64,000 bases of DNA, taken from UMGS1491 sp944380925. Its GTDB lineage: Bacteria > Bacillota > Clostridia > Oscillospirales > Acutalibacteraceae. Shown here piece by piece: positions 1-7,689 of the stretch. Position 1 is the stretch's first letter; every line of letters starts with the position of its first letter. Location of the stretch: assembly GCA_944380925.1 (NCBI GenBank), contig CALWJD010000006.1, positions 1 to 64,000 on the forward strand. The letters are read 5' to 3'. The notes under the pieces are model-generated. The model saw nothing but the letters and a program-made list of their open reading frames with translations. It was not told the origin of the DNA and did not search any database. The translations under genes and the position numbers were made by a program.

Positions 1-333
1 GTTTTCTATACATCTGGCAGCATAGCTTGAAAGGCGGATCCCTTTTTCGGGTTTAAAAGTGTTTACGGCTTTAATGAGGCCTATAGTTCCTATGGAAATA
101 AGATCGTCCGGATCGCTTTTGTTTAAGTAGTATTTTTTTGTTATATGAGCGACCAACCTTAAATTGTGCTTTATTAGTTTGTTTTTTGCATATTTGCTTC
201 CGCTTTGTAGTAGCCTAAGATATTTTTCTTCTTCCTTTTTTGAAAGAGGTTTTGGAAAAGAATTTGGAGTAATTACGTGCAGAATAAAAAAAGGAATGTT
301 TGCTATAAATCTTAAGAGCTCAGCTAACCACAT
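1..333 (-). CDS. sigK: RNA polymerase sporulation sigma factor SigK, N-terminal part (runs off the window)
   Basis: Read on the minus strand, ATG at 333-331 opens a frame that stays open to base 1 (111 codons seen). The sequence NSFPKPLS followed by EE-KYL, then NLRLVAH, DLISIGTIGLIKAV and SSYAARCIEN, is the pro-region and region 2 of the SigK/SigE sporulation sigma factors; the FPKPLS stretch favours SigK. The first ~25 residues are hydrophobic (LRFIANIPFFILHVI), as expected of the pro-sequence that is removed in the mother cell. A GGGTGA ribosome site lies just upstream of the start. In the family this factor directs late mother-cell transcription. Regions 3 and 4 lie outside the window, so an intact gene cannot be confirmed. 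Confidence 0.88.
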   Translation of the reverse strand, partial: MWLAELLRFIANIPFFILHVITPNSFPKPLSKKEEEKYLRLLQSGSKYAKNKLIKHNLRLVAHITKKYYLNKSDPDDLISIGTIGLIKAVNTFKPEKGIRLSSYAARCIEN

Positions 334-470
334 TTAATATCACCCGTTAAACAGTTTTTCTTGTTTATAAATCTATGCAGCCAACCGTTGTCTTTATCAG
401 TGAAACCATCAGAAAAAATAATTTTATTTTAAAATTTTATTAATATTATAACTAATTACGCTTCAAAATA

Positions 471-499
471 TTGACATTTCATATATATTATAGTAAAAT
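471..499 (+). promoter_or_regulatory. Near-consensus sigma-A promoter for the two orphan genes downstream
   Basis: TTGACA at 471-476, a 17-base spacer and TAAAAT at 494-499. The next gene starts 56 bases downstream, leaving a short untranslated leader. It shows that the in-frame TTG at 471 is a -35 box, not a start codon. Confidence 0.8.
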
Positions 500-554
500 C
501 TTTCAAATGCTTAAATTTACGGGAGACTATATTAAATTTTTTGGAGGGATTCAA

Positions 555-1076
555 ATGGTTTATTTTACTAAAAAAGCATGGGATAAATTAGCACGAAAGT
601 TTGTCGCTGTAAGAATTAATCCTAGAGAAGAGCCCAGTAAAATGTACAATTTGTTTGCATATAGAAGCGTGCTGGGAAAAGCACATAAAGCTTTAGAAAA
701 TGACGGATATATGAAGAAAAACATTGATAAAACAGTTAGTTTTTACGAAATGACGGGTGAAAAAAGCGCACCGGACAAAGATAACGTTTATTTTTTTGGT
801 GTTTCCGATGCAAAGCTGTTTGCGGCTAAGTTTGCAAAAATATTGGAAAGAGAGGGATTGGTATTTGTCGGTTTAAAAGAAACTACGGGGTGGCAAGCGT
901 TAATACTTACTTATAGAGAATATGAGAATGCCCATTTTGATGTTGAATGGACGAACGGTATTGTTTCTTTTGTAGATAATCAAGATCAAAAAGTAAAGCC
1001 AAAAGATTGGATAGGTTTGCAGGATTTGTCCAAAGAGTTTGCGAAATTTAAAGCTAACCAAATAATACTGTATTAA
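555..1076 (+). CDS. Unrecognised 173-residue protein, first gene of an orphan pair
   Basis: ATG at 555 is chosen because TTGGAGGG sits 6-13 bases upstream and the promoter at 471-499 lies before it; the frame is open further back but would run through the promoter. I do not recognise the family. The protein has no signal peptide or membrane segment. It is a mixed alpha/beta sequence with many Lys, Phe and Tyr residues and a central segment NVYFFGVSDAKLFAAKFAKILEREG that reads like a helix after a strand, then TGWQALILTYREYE. The next gene starts 22 bases after its stop with its own ribosome site, so the two are probably co-transcribed. Function is unknown. Confidence 0.75.
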   Translation: MVYFTKKAWDKLARKFVAVRINPREEPSKMYNLFAYRSVLGKAHKALENDGYMKKNIDKTVSFYEMTGEKSAPDKDNVYFFGVSDAKLFAAKFAKILEREGLVFVGLKETTGWQALILTYREYENAHFDVEWTNGIVSFVDNQDQKVKPKDWIGLQDLSKEFAKFKANQIILY

Positions 1077-1098
1077 CGATAAAGGGAGTTGAAAACTT

Positions 1099-3609
1099 AT
1101 GGTATCGGATGAAGAGAAAATTGGCGAAAGGTTAATGGCATCTGCTCCGGAGTTTATGCGTTATTTGGCTAAGGAGACGGGGCCGGTAATAGCTATTGTG
1201 GATGAAACAGGAGAAAGTGTGGGGACAAAAAATGCCAAAGATCTGGTAAGAAAGGTTAAAAATTTATTTGAGAAAGAATTATTTCTTTTGGGGCGTGTGT
1301 TGCCTGAAAAAGATAATTTTATTTCTTCGTGCAAACCGGTATTGGAAAATTTTTGTAAAAGGTGTGAAATAAGTAAGCAAGAAGTTGCTGCTGATAAAAG
1401 TTTATCAGCAAGACTTGACGGATGTTTAAAACAAATAAGAAATGGTCAAAAGCACCTAAATAAATTAGAAAAAAAGATCAACGAAGAAAATAATTGGTGT
1501 AAAAAGCAATTTGCTAGGGTGGATATGCTCAAAGAGTTATCTAATCATAATGCAGTTACGAGTGTTGACAGCACAAAGAATTTGATTGATAAATTGTTAA
1601 AAATTCGTATGAAAATAACCGATTCTAAAAGGATAGTGACAGAGGCGGAAAATATAACAGAAGCAAAAAGCAAATCGCGTACAGCTCATTCTAGAATAAA
1701 ATTAGGCTGTAAAAGAATAATAAGAGATGCAGGTGAGCAAAAGGAGGATTTAGATAGGAAATATAGGCTTGTTGAAGATCTGATAATCTGGGTAGGAGGC
1801 TTTTCCGAAGATCCGTTGCGTTATGATGTTTTCAAAGATGGAATGGAACAAAAAATAAAAATTGAGAAAGATATTGAAGAACTTATTGAAAAATCAGGCG
1901 TAAAGGATGATAGTCAAAAAGAAGAAAAAGCTGAAAGGGCGGACCCAAAGAAAACAGATAAGAAATTTTTGGAACTTAAATCTTTGGTAGAAGGGTTAAG
2001 TAGTCAGTATGACGTAATTAATCCAAAGTTTAATGCAGTGATGGGGCAAGATTTTCCACCTGATGAAAAACTAAATGCATTTATTGAAAGTTTAATTTTT
2101 TTCAAAAAGAAAATCAGTGTGCTAGTCCAAAACTGTGGTAAGGTTAGTGATAAAGTGGTAAAAAGTTTAGCATGTGGTCAAATAAATGCGGATCAAGCAA
2201 ATTCGTTTCGGGTTAAAGTGGAGAGAATAAAAAGGAGCACCGCTCGTTTAGTTGCTGAAATTAGCCGTAAAATTAATGAAGTAGATACACGAATTAAAGA
2301 GCTTGCCAAATCAGCTAAAGAAGAGGCTGCAAACAAAATGGCAATAAAAGCCGAAGAAGAAGCAGAAAAACGGGCAGCAGAGTTATCCGAGCAGAAGGAA
2401 AAATGGCTAAATGATTGTGAGGCACTTAACAAGAGACTTGACGAATTGGAAAGAGCGGCGTCAAGTGACGCTAAATTACCGGGAGACTGGGATGAGAGAA
2501 TGAGGAAGGAAAGAGCATTTTTTGATATGTTGGTTAACCGCTCAAAAAAAGTAGAAGGCCTTTTTGAGGAAATCGAGGGTGAGCTAGCCGCAGTTGATGA
2601 GCGAATTGCTCACATAAATAGCTTAAAAAAACAGAAAATTGAGAAAGAACTTGCAAAACAAGAAGACGAAAGAAAACGTATTATGTCTATGGTAAGCGAT
2701 TATTTGAAGGCTGATTATCAAAAAAAGGATATGCTATTGAGTATTTTACAAAAGCACTTTGGTCCTCTTGATCGAAAGATTAAGAAAAAAGTACTCACAA
2801 AACCAGATACTAAAAAAATATTACGTTTTAGCGGTGTTGAAGGTAAGGAAATATTGAGCGATTTTACAACTGAAGGAGTAAGAAAACAAGTAACGTTATC
2901 GGATGATCCCGGAATAGCAGATAATATTGCCAGGGCTTACTTAGAGGGAAAAAATCATGCATGGAACGCTGGTACAGTTTCCTCGCTAACAATGCCTGAA
3001 CATCCCGAATATAGTGGTAGTAAAATAGGTAGCGGGAAAGAATATATTCCTACGATTACAACGAGCGCAAGTCGGATTGGTAGATTTGTGGTGGTTGATA
3101 GACCATCTCCAAGTGGGACAACTGTTTATTTTACCAAAGATCATTATTTTTCTTTTTTGCCAATGGATGGAGATTCACACGAAGTGGTGAAAACACGTGT
3201 TATCTGTGATAATGACTTTAAATATTGGGGTGGTTTGCTTGAAATAAAGAAAGCTGATCTTATAAGAACACGGGATGGGAAGAGGGAAGAAGCCGAAAAA
3301 GCGGCAAAAGAGGCGGAAAAAGCAAAATCCGAGGAAGAGAATGAAGAGATGGTTAAAAAGGCAGCAGAAGCCAAAGAGGCTGCATCGGTAGCTGCGCCAC
3401 CCCAAGATACTGAAAAAGCAAAACCCGAGGAAGAGAACGAGGAGATGGTTAAAAAGGCAGCAGAAGCCAAAGAGGCTGCATCGGTAGCTGCGCCACCCCA
3501 AGATACTGAAAAAGCAAAACCCGAGGAAAAAACCGAAAAGAGCAAAGAAACGCGGCGTGGTAAGCCTGCACCACGTGGTGGACGCAAAAAGCGTGGAGGT
3601 CATCCTTGA
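1099..3609 (+). CDS. Large coiled-coil protein (836 aa) with a duplicated Ala/Glu/Lys repeat and a basic Gly/Arg tail
   Basis: ATG at 1099 follows AAAGGGAG at a 10-base spacing. There is no signal peptide or membrane segment, so it is probably cytoplasmic or exported by a non-Sec route. Residues roughly 95-220 and 360-560 are charged, heptad-like helical sequence rich in Lys, Glu and Ala. Residues roughly 565-725 look globular (NHAWNAGTVSSLTMPEHPEY, RFVVVDRPSPSGTTVYFTKD). From about 735 on there is a low-complexity helix holding a 32-residue unit (MVKKAAEAKEAASVAAPPQD and 12 more) repeated twice, and the protein ends in RRGKPAPRGGRKKRGGHP, a strongly basic nucleic-acid-binding-like tail. I do not recognise the family. 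It follows the 173-residue gene closely, which suggests they work together. Confidence 0.85.
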   Translation: MVSDEEKIGERLMASAPEFMRYLAKETGPVIAIVDETGESVGTKNAKDLVRKVKNLFEKELFLLGRVLPEKDNFISSCKPVLENFCKRCEISKQEVAADKSLSARLDGCLKQIRNGQKHLNKLEKKINEENNWCKKQFARVDMLKELSNHNAVTSVDSTKNLIDKLLKIRMKITDSKRIVTEAENITEAKSKSRTAHSRIKLGCKRIIRDAGEQKEDLDRKYRLVEDLIIWVGGFSEDPLRYDVFKDGMEQKIKIEKDIEELIEKSGVKDDSQKEEKAERADPKKTDKKFLELKSLVEGLSSQYDVINPKFNAVMGQDFPPDEKLNAFIESLIFFKKKISVLVQNCGKVSDKVVKSLACGQINADQANSFRVKVERIKRSTARLVAEISRKINEVDTRIKELAKSAKEEAANKMAIKAEEEAEKRAAELSEQKEKWLNDCEALNKRLDELERAASSDAKLPGDWDERMRKERAFFDMLVNRSKKVEGLFEEIEGELAAVDERIAHINSLKKQKIEKELAKQEDERKRIMSMVSDYLKADYQKKDMLLSILQKHFGPLDRKIKKKVLTKPDTKKILRFSGVEGKEILSDFTTEGVRKQVTLSDDPGIADNIARAYLEGKNHAWNAGTVSSLTMPEHPEYSGSKIGSGKEYIPTITTSASRIGRFVVVDRPSPSGTTVYFTKDHYFSFLPMDGDSHEVVKTRVICDNDFKYWGGLLEIKKADLIRTRDGKREEAEKAAKEAEKAKSEEENEEMVKKAAEAKEAASVAAPPQDTEKAKPEEENEEMVKKAAEAKEAASVAAPPQDTEKAKPEEKTEKSKETRRGKPAPRGGRKKRGGHP
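3316..3528 (+). repeat. In-frame tandem repeat of a 96-bp unit (two copies plus a partial third)
   Basis: Units start at 3316, 3412 and 3508 (GAAAAAGCAAAA followed by TCC or CCC and GAGGAA). The first two differ at only a few bases, and the third stops after about 21 bases. The 96-base period equals 32 codons, so copy number can change without breaking the frame. The near identity of the DNA, including synonymous sites, points to a recent duplication. Confidence 0.9.
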
Positions 3610-3707
3610 AAGTAAGTAGCAAAATGTATTAAACTTACTAATGGCTTAAATTTTGGATTTGTAAATAATGTTTGTATATTAAACTTGAACAAATAATTTA
3701 AAATCGT

Positions 3708-3737
3708 TTGACTAAGCAGACGCATTGTGCATATAAC
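3708..3737 (+). promoter_or_regulatory. Candidate promoter of the double-glycine-leader peptide
   Basis: TTGACT at 3708-3713, an 18-base spacer and TATAAC at 3732-3737. It lies 23 bases before the ATG at 3760, giving a very short leader. It is the only good -35/-10 pair seen in this gap. Confidence 0.55.
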
Positions 3738-3759
3738 TATACCATTAGTAGGTGAAAAT

Positions 3760-3978
3760 ATGGAAAAGCTTGATAAAAAAGATGCAGAGAACGTTTCCGG
3801 CGGAAGCGCAGACGATATGGAAGCAAGAACCTTCTATCCGGATCCACTTGCTATACTTTCGGGATATGCTTCGTTTTATGGTTCTGACTATAATTCGGGA
3901 TACGGCTCCGGTTACGGTTCGAGCTTTGGCTTTGGTTCAGGATATGGCTCAAGTTTTGGATTTGGTTCGGGATACTAA
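3760..3978 (+). CDS. Small peptide with a double-glycine leader and a Gly/Ser/Tyr/Phe-repeat core
   Basis: ATG at 3760 has TAGGTG six bases upstream; an in-frame ATG at 3727 has no ribosome site and overlaps the promoter. The 72-residue product begins MEKLDKKDAENVSGG. Numbering back from the second Gly, Leu is at -12, Asp at -8, Val at -4 and Gly-Gly at -2/-1, the spacing of the LSxxELxxIxGG leaders cleaved by C39 peptidases of export ABC transporters. The 57-residue remainder starts with an acidic part (SADDMEARTFYPDP) and ends in repeats of GSGYGSSFGF. It contains no Cys, so it is not a lanthipeptide or a disulfide bacteriocin. The gene at 62035 has the same leader. A terminator and a family 2 glycosyltransferase follow. 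An exported peptide is the best reading; its activity is unknown. Confidence 0.72.
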   Translation: MEKLDKKDAENVSGGSADDMEARTFYPDPLAILSGYASFYGSDYNSGYGSGYGSSFGFGSGYGSSFGFGSGY

Positions 3979-3985
3979 TAAATTG

Positions 3986-4042
3986 TTGCCGAGATTATCT
4001 TTTTGACATTTATTAAAGGTGGTCTTGGCGATAATTTTTTTT
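3986..4042 (+). terminator. Rho-independent terminator after the leader peptide
   Basis: TTGCCGAGA at 3986-3994 pairs with TCTTGGCGA at 4023-4031 (two G-U pairs), followed by TAATTTTTTTT. The long loop weakens the call. It would separate the peptide from the glycosyltransferase or allow partial read-through. Confidence 0.55.
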
Positions 4043-4072
4043 AAAATATAAAAATAAGGAATTGATGGTCAA

Positions 4073-5083
4073 GTGAAAGAAATTAAAGGTATGGTTTCTG
4101 TTATAGTTCCTTTCTACAATAGGGAAAATTTTTTGAGAAATTGTATTGAAAGTTTGATTAGTCAAACTTATAAGAATATAGAGATCATTTTAGTTGATGA
4201 TGGTTCAAGCGATAGAAGCCGAAAAATTTGTAAAGAATATGAGTCTAAAAATTCTTCCGTAAAGTTAATAGCAAAGGATAAAAACGAAGGTGTTGTTAAA
4301 GCTAGAAAAGCGAGAGTTGATTTTTGTAACGGAGAATTTGTGATGTTTGTCGATTCGGATGACAGACCAAAACTAGATATGGTTCAAGTGGCGGTTGAGG
4401 CAAACAAGGAGTCAAAGTATGATCTTGTGATTTTTAATTTCAAATCCGAGATCAGGCCGCATCTTTACAGATATTTTGATATATTGGAATTAGATGGAAA
4501 TATAGAGGATTTTTATAAAAGGATACATAAGTTTTATCAATCTGTATATCTTACGTATGTTTTCAATAAACTTTATAAGGCTAAGTATCTTAAAAACAAT
4601 GAAAATTTCTTCAAATATAATTATAAAATAGCTGAGGATTTGCAACTAAATTTAGGCTATTTTGAAAATTGCAAAACCATAAAAATAATAAATAAGGTTT
4701 TATACACATATAATATGATAAATGAAAGTTCTGCTTCTAAAAAATGTTTTGCCGAGTATTATGACCACCAGTTTTCAATCCATAAGGTTTGGAAAGAGTT
4801 CTTGGCGAAGCACTGTAATATTAAAGAAAATGAATTACTCCAAAAAATGTTTTTTGGCGATACCAGGGATAAGGTTTTTTACACTGCAAGAACATATGTT
4901 GTGGCAAAAGATTTAAATTTGTATGAAAAGCTGGAGTTTTTGAAATATATAGTGAATGATCAAAAAAATAATGAAGCTTTTAAGGACGAAAATTGCAGTA
5001 AGGAAGATGAGAAAAAACTTGGATTTATAATAAGAAACAACCAGTGGCTGAGTTTTTATGATTTTATAAAGCAAAGACTTTAA
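4073..5083 (+). CDS. Family 2 glycosyltransferase
   Basis: The product has a GT-A fold: VSVIVPFYNRENFLRNCIES near the N-terminus, the nucleotide-binding ILVDDGSSD at about residues 42-50, and the metal-binding VDSDD at about residues 93-97. The C-terminal half (about 150-336) resembles the acceptor region of cell-surface sugar transferases but shows no further motif I can name, and there is no membrane segment. The start is uncertain: GTG at 4073 has AAGGA 12 bases upstream, and ATG at 4091 is just as possible. Members transfer a sugar from a nucleotide donor to a lipid, polysaccharide or protein acceptor. Its position 95 bases after a Ser/Tyr-rich leader peptide makes peptide glycosylation a possibility, but only by inference. 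Confidence 0.85.
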   Translation: MKEIKGMVSVIVPFYNRENFLRNCIESLISQTYKNIEIILVDDGSSDRSRKICKEYESKNSSVKLIAKDKNEGVVKARKARVDFCNGEFVMFVDSDDRPKLDMVQVAVEANKESKYDLVIFNFKSEIRPHLYRYFDILELDGNIEDFYKRIHKFYQSVYLTYVFNKLYKAKYLKNNENFFKYNYKIAEDLQLNLGYFENCKTIKIINKVLYTYNMINESSASKKCFAEYYDHQFSIHKVWKEFLAKHCNIKENELLQKMFFGDTRDKVFYTARTYVVAKDLNLYEKLEFLKYIVNDQKNNEAFKDENCSKEDEKKLGFIIRNNQWLSFYDFIKQRL

Positions 5084-5221
5084 CCATCATGAATAACGGC
5101 CGAGCTTATTTTGTAGTTTTTGTGTATTTATATGTTTAAGTGATTAAAACTAGTGTTATTAAATTTTTGAATTTGAAAGTATAACATAACATTCATAAGG
5201 GTTCGGATAATTTATATAAAT

Positions 5222-5257
5222 AGCGCGCAGCCAGGTATGAAATGATGGCTACGCGCT
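5222..5257. terminator. Hairpin between convergent glycosyltransferase and tgt genes
   Basis: AGCGCG-C-AGCCA (5222-5233) pairs with TGGCT-A-CGCGCT (5246-5257) with one internal mismatch. It is flanked by A/T-rich sequence on both sides and lies just after the tgt stop, so it may serve both strands. The gap from 5084 to 5264 shows nothing else. Confidence 0.6.
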
Positions 5258-5264
5258 TGTAAAT

Positions 5265-6383
5265 TTATAAAATTTTAGAATACTTGTTATAAAAAATTTC
5301 AAAATTTCCTTCTTGTAGAGATTCTCTTATCTTTTCCATAAGGGTGTTGTAGAAATATAAATTATGCATTACGGCAAGGCGCATACCCAGCATTTCTTTG
5401 CTTTTAAGTAAATGGCGAATGTATGCTTTGGAGTGGTTTTGGCACGTGGGGCAATCGCAATTAATGTCGAGTGGGGAAGGGTCTTGTTCATATTTGGCAT
5501 TTAGTATATTAATTGGGCCTGACCACGTAAATATTTTTCCGTGCCTTGCGTTTCTGCTTGGCATTACGCAGTCCATTAAATCCACACCTCGAGCAACAGC
5601 CTCTAGTATATTCCTTGGTGTGCCTACGCCCATTAAATATCTTGGCTTGTTAGCCGGCATATAAGGTTCGATAGTTTCGATAATATCATACATTTCTTCG
5701 GCCGTCTCTCCGACTGCAAGCCCGCCGATGGCATAACCATTTAAATCGAGCTCCCGTATTTTTTTCATGTGTTCAATACGTAAATCTTTATATGTGCTGC
5801 CTTGGTTAATGCCAAAGAGCATTTGTTCTTTATTTATAGTATCTTCCATAGAGTTGAGCTCATCGATTTTTTTCTTGCAGCGCAAAAGCCAGCGCACAGT
5901 TCTGTCACATGAATTTTTAGTGTATGAGTATTCGGCGGGATTTGATATGCACTCATCAAACGCCATAGCTATGGTGGAAGCTAAGTTAGACTGAATTTGC
6001 ATACTAGTTTCCGGACTCATAAAGATTTTTCTGCCGTCTATATGCGAAGAAAATTCAACGCCTTCTTCATGAATATTTCTGAGCTTTGCAAGTGAAAAAA
6101 CTTGAAACCCACCGCTATCTGTCAGTACGGGCCCATTCCAAGAGGTAAATTTTCTAACTCCACCCATCTTTTTAACTACTTCATCTCCTGGACGCAAGTG
6201 CATATGATAAGTGTTGCAAAGCTGAACCTGGCATTTTAGATTTTTTAAATCGATTGCCGAAACGGCGCCTTTTATTGCTCCGCATGTTGCAACGTTCATA
6301 AACCCGGGTAATTTAATTGTTCCATGGGATGTTTTAAATTCTCCGAGCCGTGCATTCATTTCTTTTTTCTTTAATGTATACAA
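5265..6383 (-). CDS. tgt: tRNA-guanine transglycosylase
   Basis: This enzyme exchanges G34 of GUN anticodons for preQ1, a step in making queuosine. The 372 residues match the usual length. Visible are LTDSGGFQVFSL (Asp ~89), AFDECI (Asp ~143), the substrate-pocket GGLAVGE (~220), the GVDLMDCVMPSRNARHG stretch with the catalytic Asp (~268-271) and the zinc motif CDCPTC with a downstream His. GGLAVGE is the bacterial, preQ1-type form. The start is TTG at 6383, with GGAGAG ten bases upstream. The N-terminal FMNVATCGAIKG differs from the more common FMPVGTQGTVK. queA, the next enzyme of the pathway, lies at 9872 on the other strand. Confidence 0.95.
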   Translation of the reverse strand: MYTLKKKEMNARLGEFKTSHGTIKLPGFMNVATCGAIKGAVSAIDLKNLKCQVQLCNTYHMHLRPGDEVVKKMGGVRKFTSWNGPVLTDSGGFQVFSLAKLRNIHEEGVEFSSHIDGRKIFMSPETSMQIQSNLASTIAMAFDECISNPAEYSYTKNSCDRTVRWLLRCKKKIDELNSMEDTINKEQMLFGINQGSTYKDLRIEHMKKIRELDLNGYAIGGLAVGETAEEMYDIIETIEPYMPANKPRYLMGVGTPRNILEAVARGVDLMDCVMPSRNARHGKIFTWSGPINILNAKYEQDPSPLDINCDCPTCQNHSKAYIRHLLKSKEMLGMRLAVMHNLYFYNTLMEKIRESLQEGNFEIFYNKYSKIL

Positions 6384-6473
6384 TTTTTGTTCTCTCCGAT
6401 TATTTGATAAATATTTTTGTTTGATGTATTTTAAAAATAAAATACTGATTATAAAGTTAGGGTGGATTTGATA

Positions 6474-6857
6474 ATGAAAGCTTTTTTATCGATAAAATAT
6501 TACGATGACATGAAAAATAAACCTTTAATGGAAAAAATTTGTTTCCAGATTGAAAATAAAGGCATAAATGTTTTTTTGTTTGCTCGCAATGTTCAAAATT
6601 ACGGCCCTTGTAAGCTTTCGGGTCAAGAGGTTATGGATATTGCTTTTGATGAAATAAAAAAATCCGATATTATTATAGTGGAAGCTTCGGAAATAAGCAT
6701 AGGTGTTGGAATAGAAGCGGGGGTTGCATATGCAAATAATATACCAATCTATACTATCGCCCAAAAAGAAGCTTATGTTTCAAACTCAATTAAAGGAATA
6801 TCGAAAAAATGCTTTTTTTACGATATTCCGGAAGATTTAAAAAATTTTAAGTTATAA
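6474..6857 (+). CDS. Nucleoside 2-deoxyribosyltransferase-like protein
   Basis: The 127-residue product shows the small Rossmann-like fold of this family: MKAFLSIKYYDD at the start, LSGQEVMDIAFDEIKKSDIIIVEASEISIGVGIEAGVAYA in the centre (the SD-IIVEAS and G-G-E-G-AYA pattern) and a strand IPIYTIAQ. Family members cleave or transfer 2-deoxyribose, or act on related nucleotides. The motif match is at family level, so the substrate is unknown. ATG at 6474 is preferred over GTG at 6462 because AGGGTGG sits eight bases before it. Its stop is one base away from the convergent dapB stop, with no terminator visible. Confidence 0.72.
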   Translation: MKAFLSIKYYDDMKNKPLMEKICFQIENKGINVFLFARNVQNYGPCKLSGQEVMDIAFDEIKKSDIIIVEASEISIGVGIEAGVAYANNIPIYTIAQKEAYVSNSIKGISKKCFFYDIPEDLKNFKL

Positions 6858-6858
6858 T

Positions 6859-7674
6859 TTAGCTTTTTATCATATCTTTCATGGTGTAAAATCCGGGCTT
6901 TTGACGGACTAAACATTTAGCGGCTTTTATAGCGCCGTTTGCAAAAATTTCTCTCGACTCTGCGTGATGAGAAAGCGTTACAATTTCTTTTTCGCCGGCA
7001 AATATAACTTCGTGATCTCCGGGTATTGTGCCGCCCCGTATGGAATGAATGCCTATCTCATTTTTGCTTCGTTTTTCTTTTATTTTGCTTCGGTCAAACA
7101 CATAGTTTGAGGGCTGCGGCATAGCAGAGGATATTTCTTCCGCAATCATTAATGCTGTTCCGCTTGGAGCATCAATTTTTTGATTATGGTGCTTTTCAAT
7201 TATTTCTACATCAAAATCATTTTTCAAGATTTTTGTTGCTTTTTTGGCAAGTTCTAAAATAAGATTAATACCAAGGGACATATTTCTTGAGTAGAAAATC
7301 GGAACTGATTTTGATACGTTCTTGATTTTTTCAACTTGATTGTCCGTAAAACCTGTTGTGCATATTACTGCAGGGATTTTTTCTTTTTCTACATAAACAA
7401 GAATATCATCAAGCGCTGAAGGGTTTGAAAAGTCAATCAAAACATCGGCATTATTTGTGATATTGCTATCAACTTCTTTTAAATTTTTAAAAATAGGATA
7501 TTTGGAAGTTTTTGCTCCGTATAAATCTACTCCCGCGATAACTGTACAATCACCGGAGGAGTTAGCTGCTTTTTCGACTGCTTGTCCCATTTTTCCGTTA
7601 CATCCATTAATTATAACATTCATAGTCTTACACAAATGACCTACGAGCAAAATGTTCTTTGCTCGCAAGGCCAT
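6859..7674 (-). CDS. dapB: 4-hydroxy-tetrahydrodipicolinate reductase
   Basis: This enzyme reduces the DapA product to tetrahydrodipicolinate in lysine and cell-wall DAP synthesis. Motifs are the nucleotide-binding INGCNGKMGQAV (~22-33), CTTGF (~105), EIIEKHHNQKIDAPSGTA (His 162/163, Lys 166) and the C-terminal NGAIKAAKCLV. The start at 7674 has a textbook AAGGAGG nine bases upstream, so the protein carries about 17 residues (MALRAKNILLVGHLCKT) before the usual MNVIINGCNG start; the internal ATG lacks a ribosome site. It follows dapA by 15 bases and is the last gene of asd-dapA-dapB. Confidence 0.95.
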   Translation of the reverse strand: MALRAKNILLVGHLCKTMNVIINGCNGKMGQAVEKAANSSGDCTVIAGVDLYGAKTSKYPIFKNLKEVDSNITNNADVLIDFSNPSALDDILVYVEKEKIPAVICTTGFTDNQVEKIKNVSKSVPIFYSRNMSLGINLILELAKKATKILKNDFDVEIIEKHHNQKIDAPSGTALMIAEEISSAMPQPSNYVFDRSKIKEKRSKNEIGIHSIRGGTIPGDHEVIFAGEKEIVTLSHHAESREIFANGAIKAAKCLVRQKPGFYTMKDMIKS

Positions 7675-7689
7675 ACTGTTTCCTCCTTG

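Noticed and set aside
471..554. Upstream extension of the 173-residue protein from TTG 471
   Set aside because: That TTG is part of a TTGACA -35 box, and the ATG at 555 has a proper ribosome site.
3316..3528. Possible CRISPR-like or mobile repeat
   Set aside because: The units abut without spacers, stay in frame and are part of one protein, so this is an intragenic tandem duplication.
3144..3603. Long open frames on the minus strand opposite the repeat region of the 836-residue gene
   Set aside because: They are the mirror image of the Glu/Lys/Ala repeat, giving low-complexity Ser/Phe sequence, with no ribosome site and no family match.
4003..4035. Promoter for the glycosyltransferase (TTGACA 4003-4008, GATAAT 4030-4035)
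   Set aside because: The spacer is 21 bases and the elements lie inside the terminator hairpin.
4073..5083. Naming the glycosyltransferase a SunS-type S-glycosyltransferase
   Set aside because: Only general GT2 motifs are visible, and the nearby peptide has no Cys. The proximity is worth testing but does not support the name.
5398..5994. Open frames on the plus strand opposite tgt
   Set aside because: They are shadows of the strongly conserved tgt coding sequence and have no ribosome sites or motifs.
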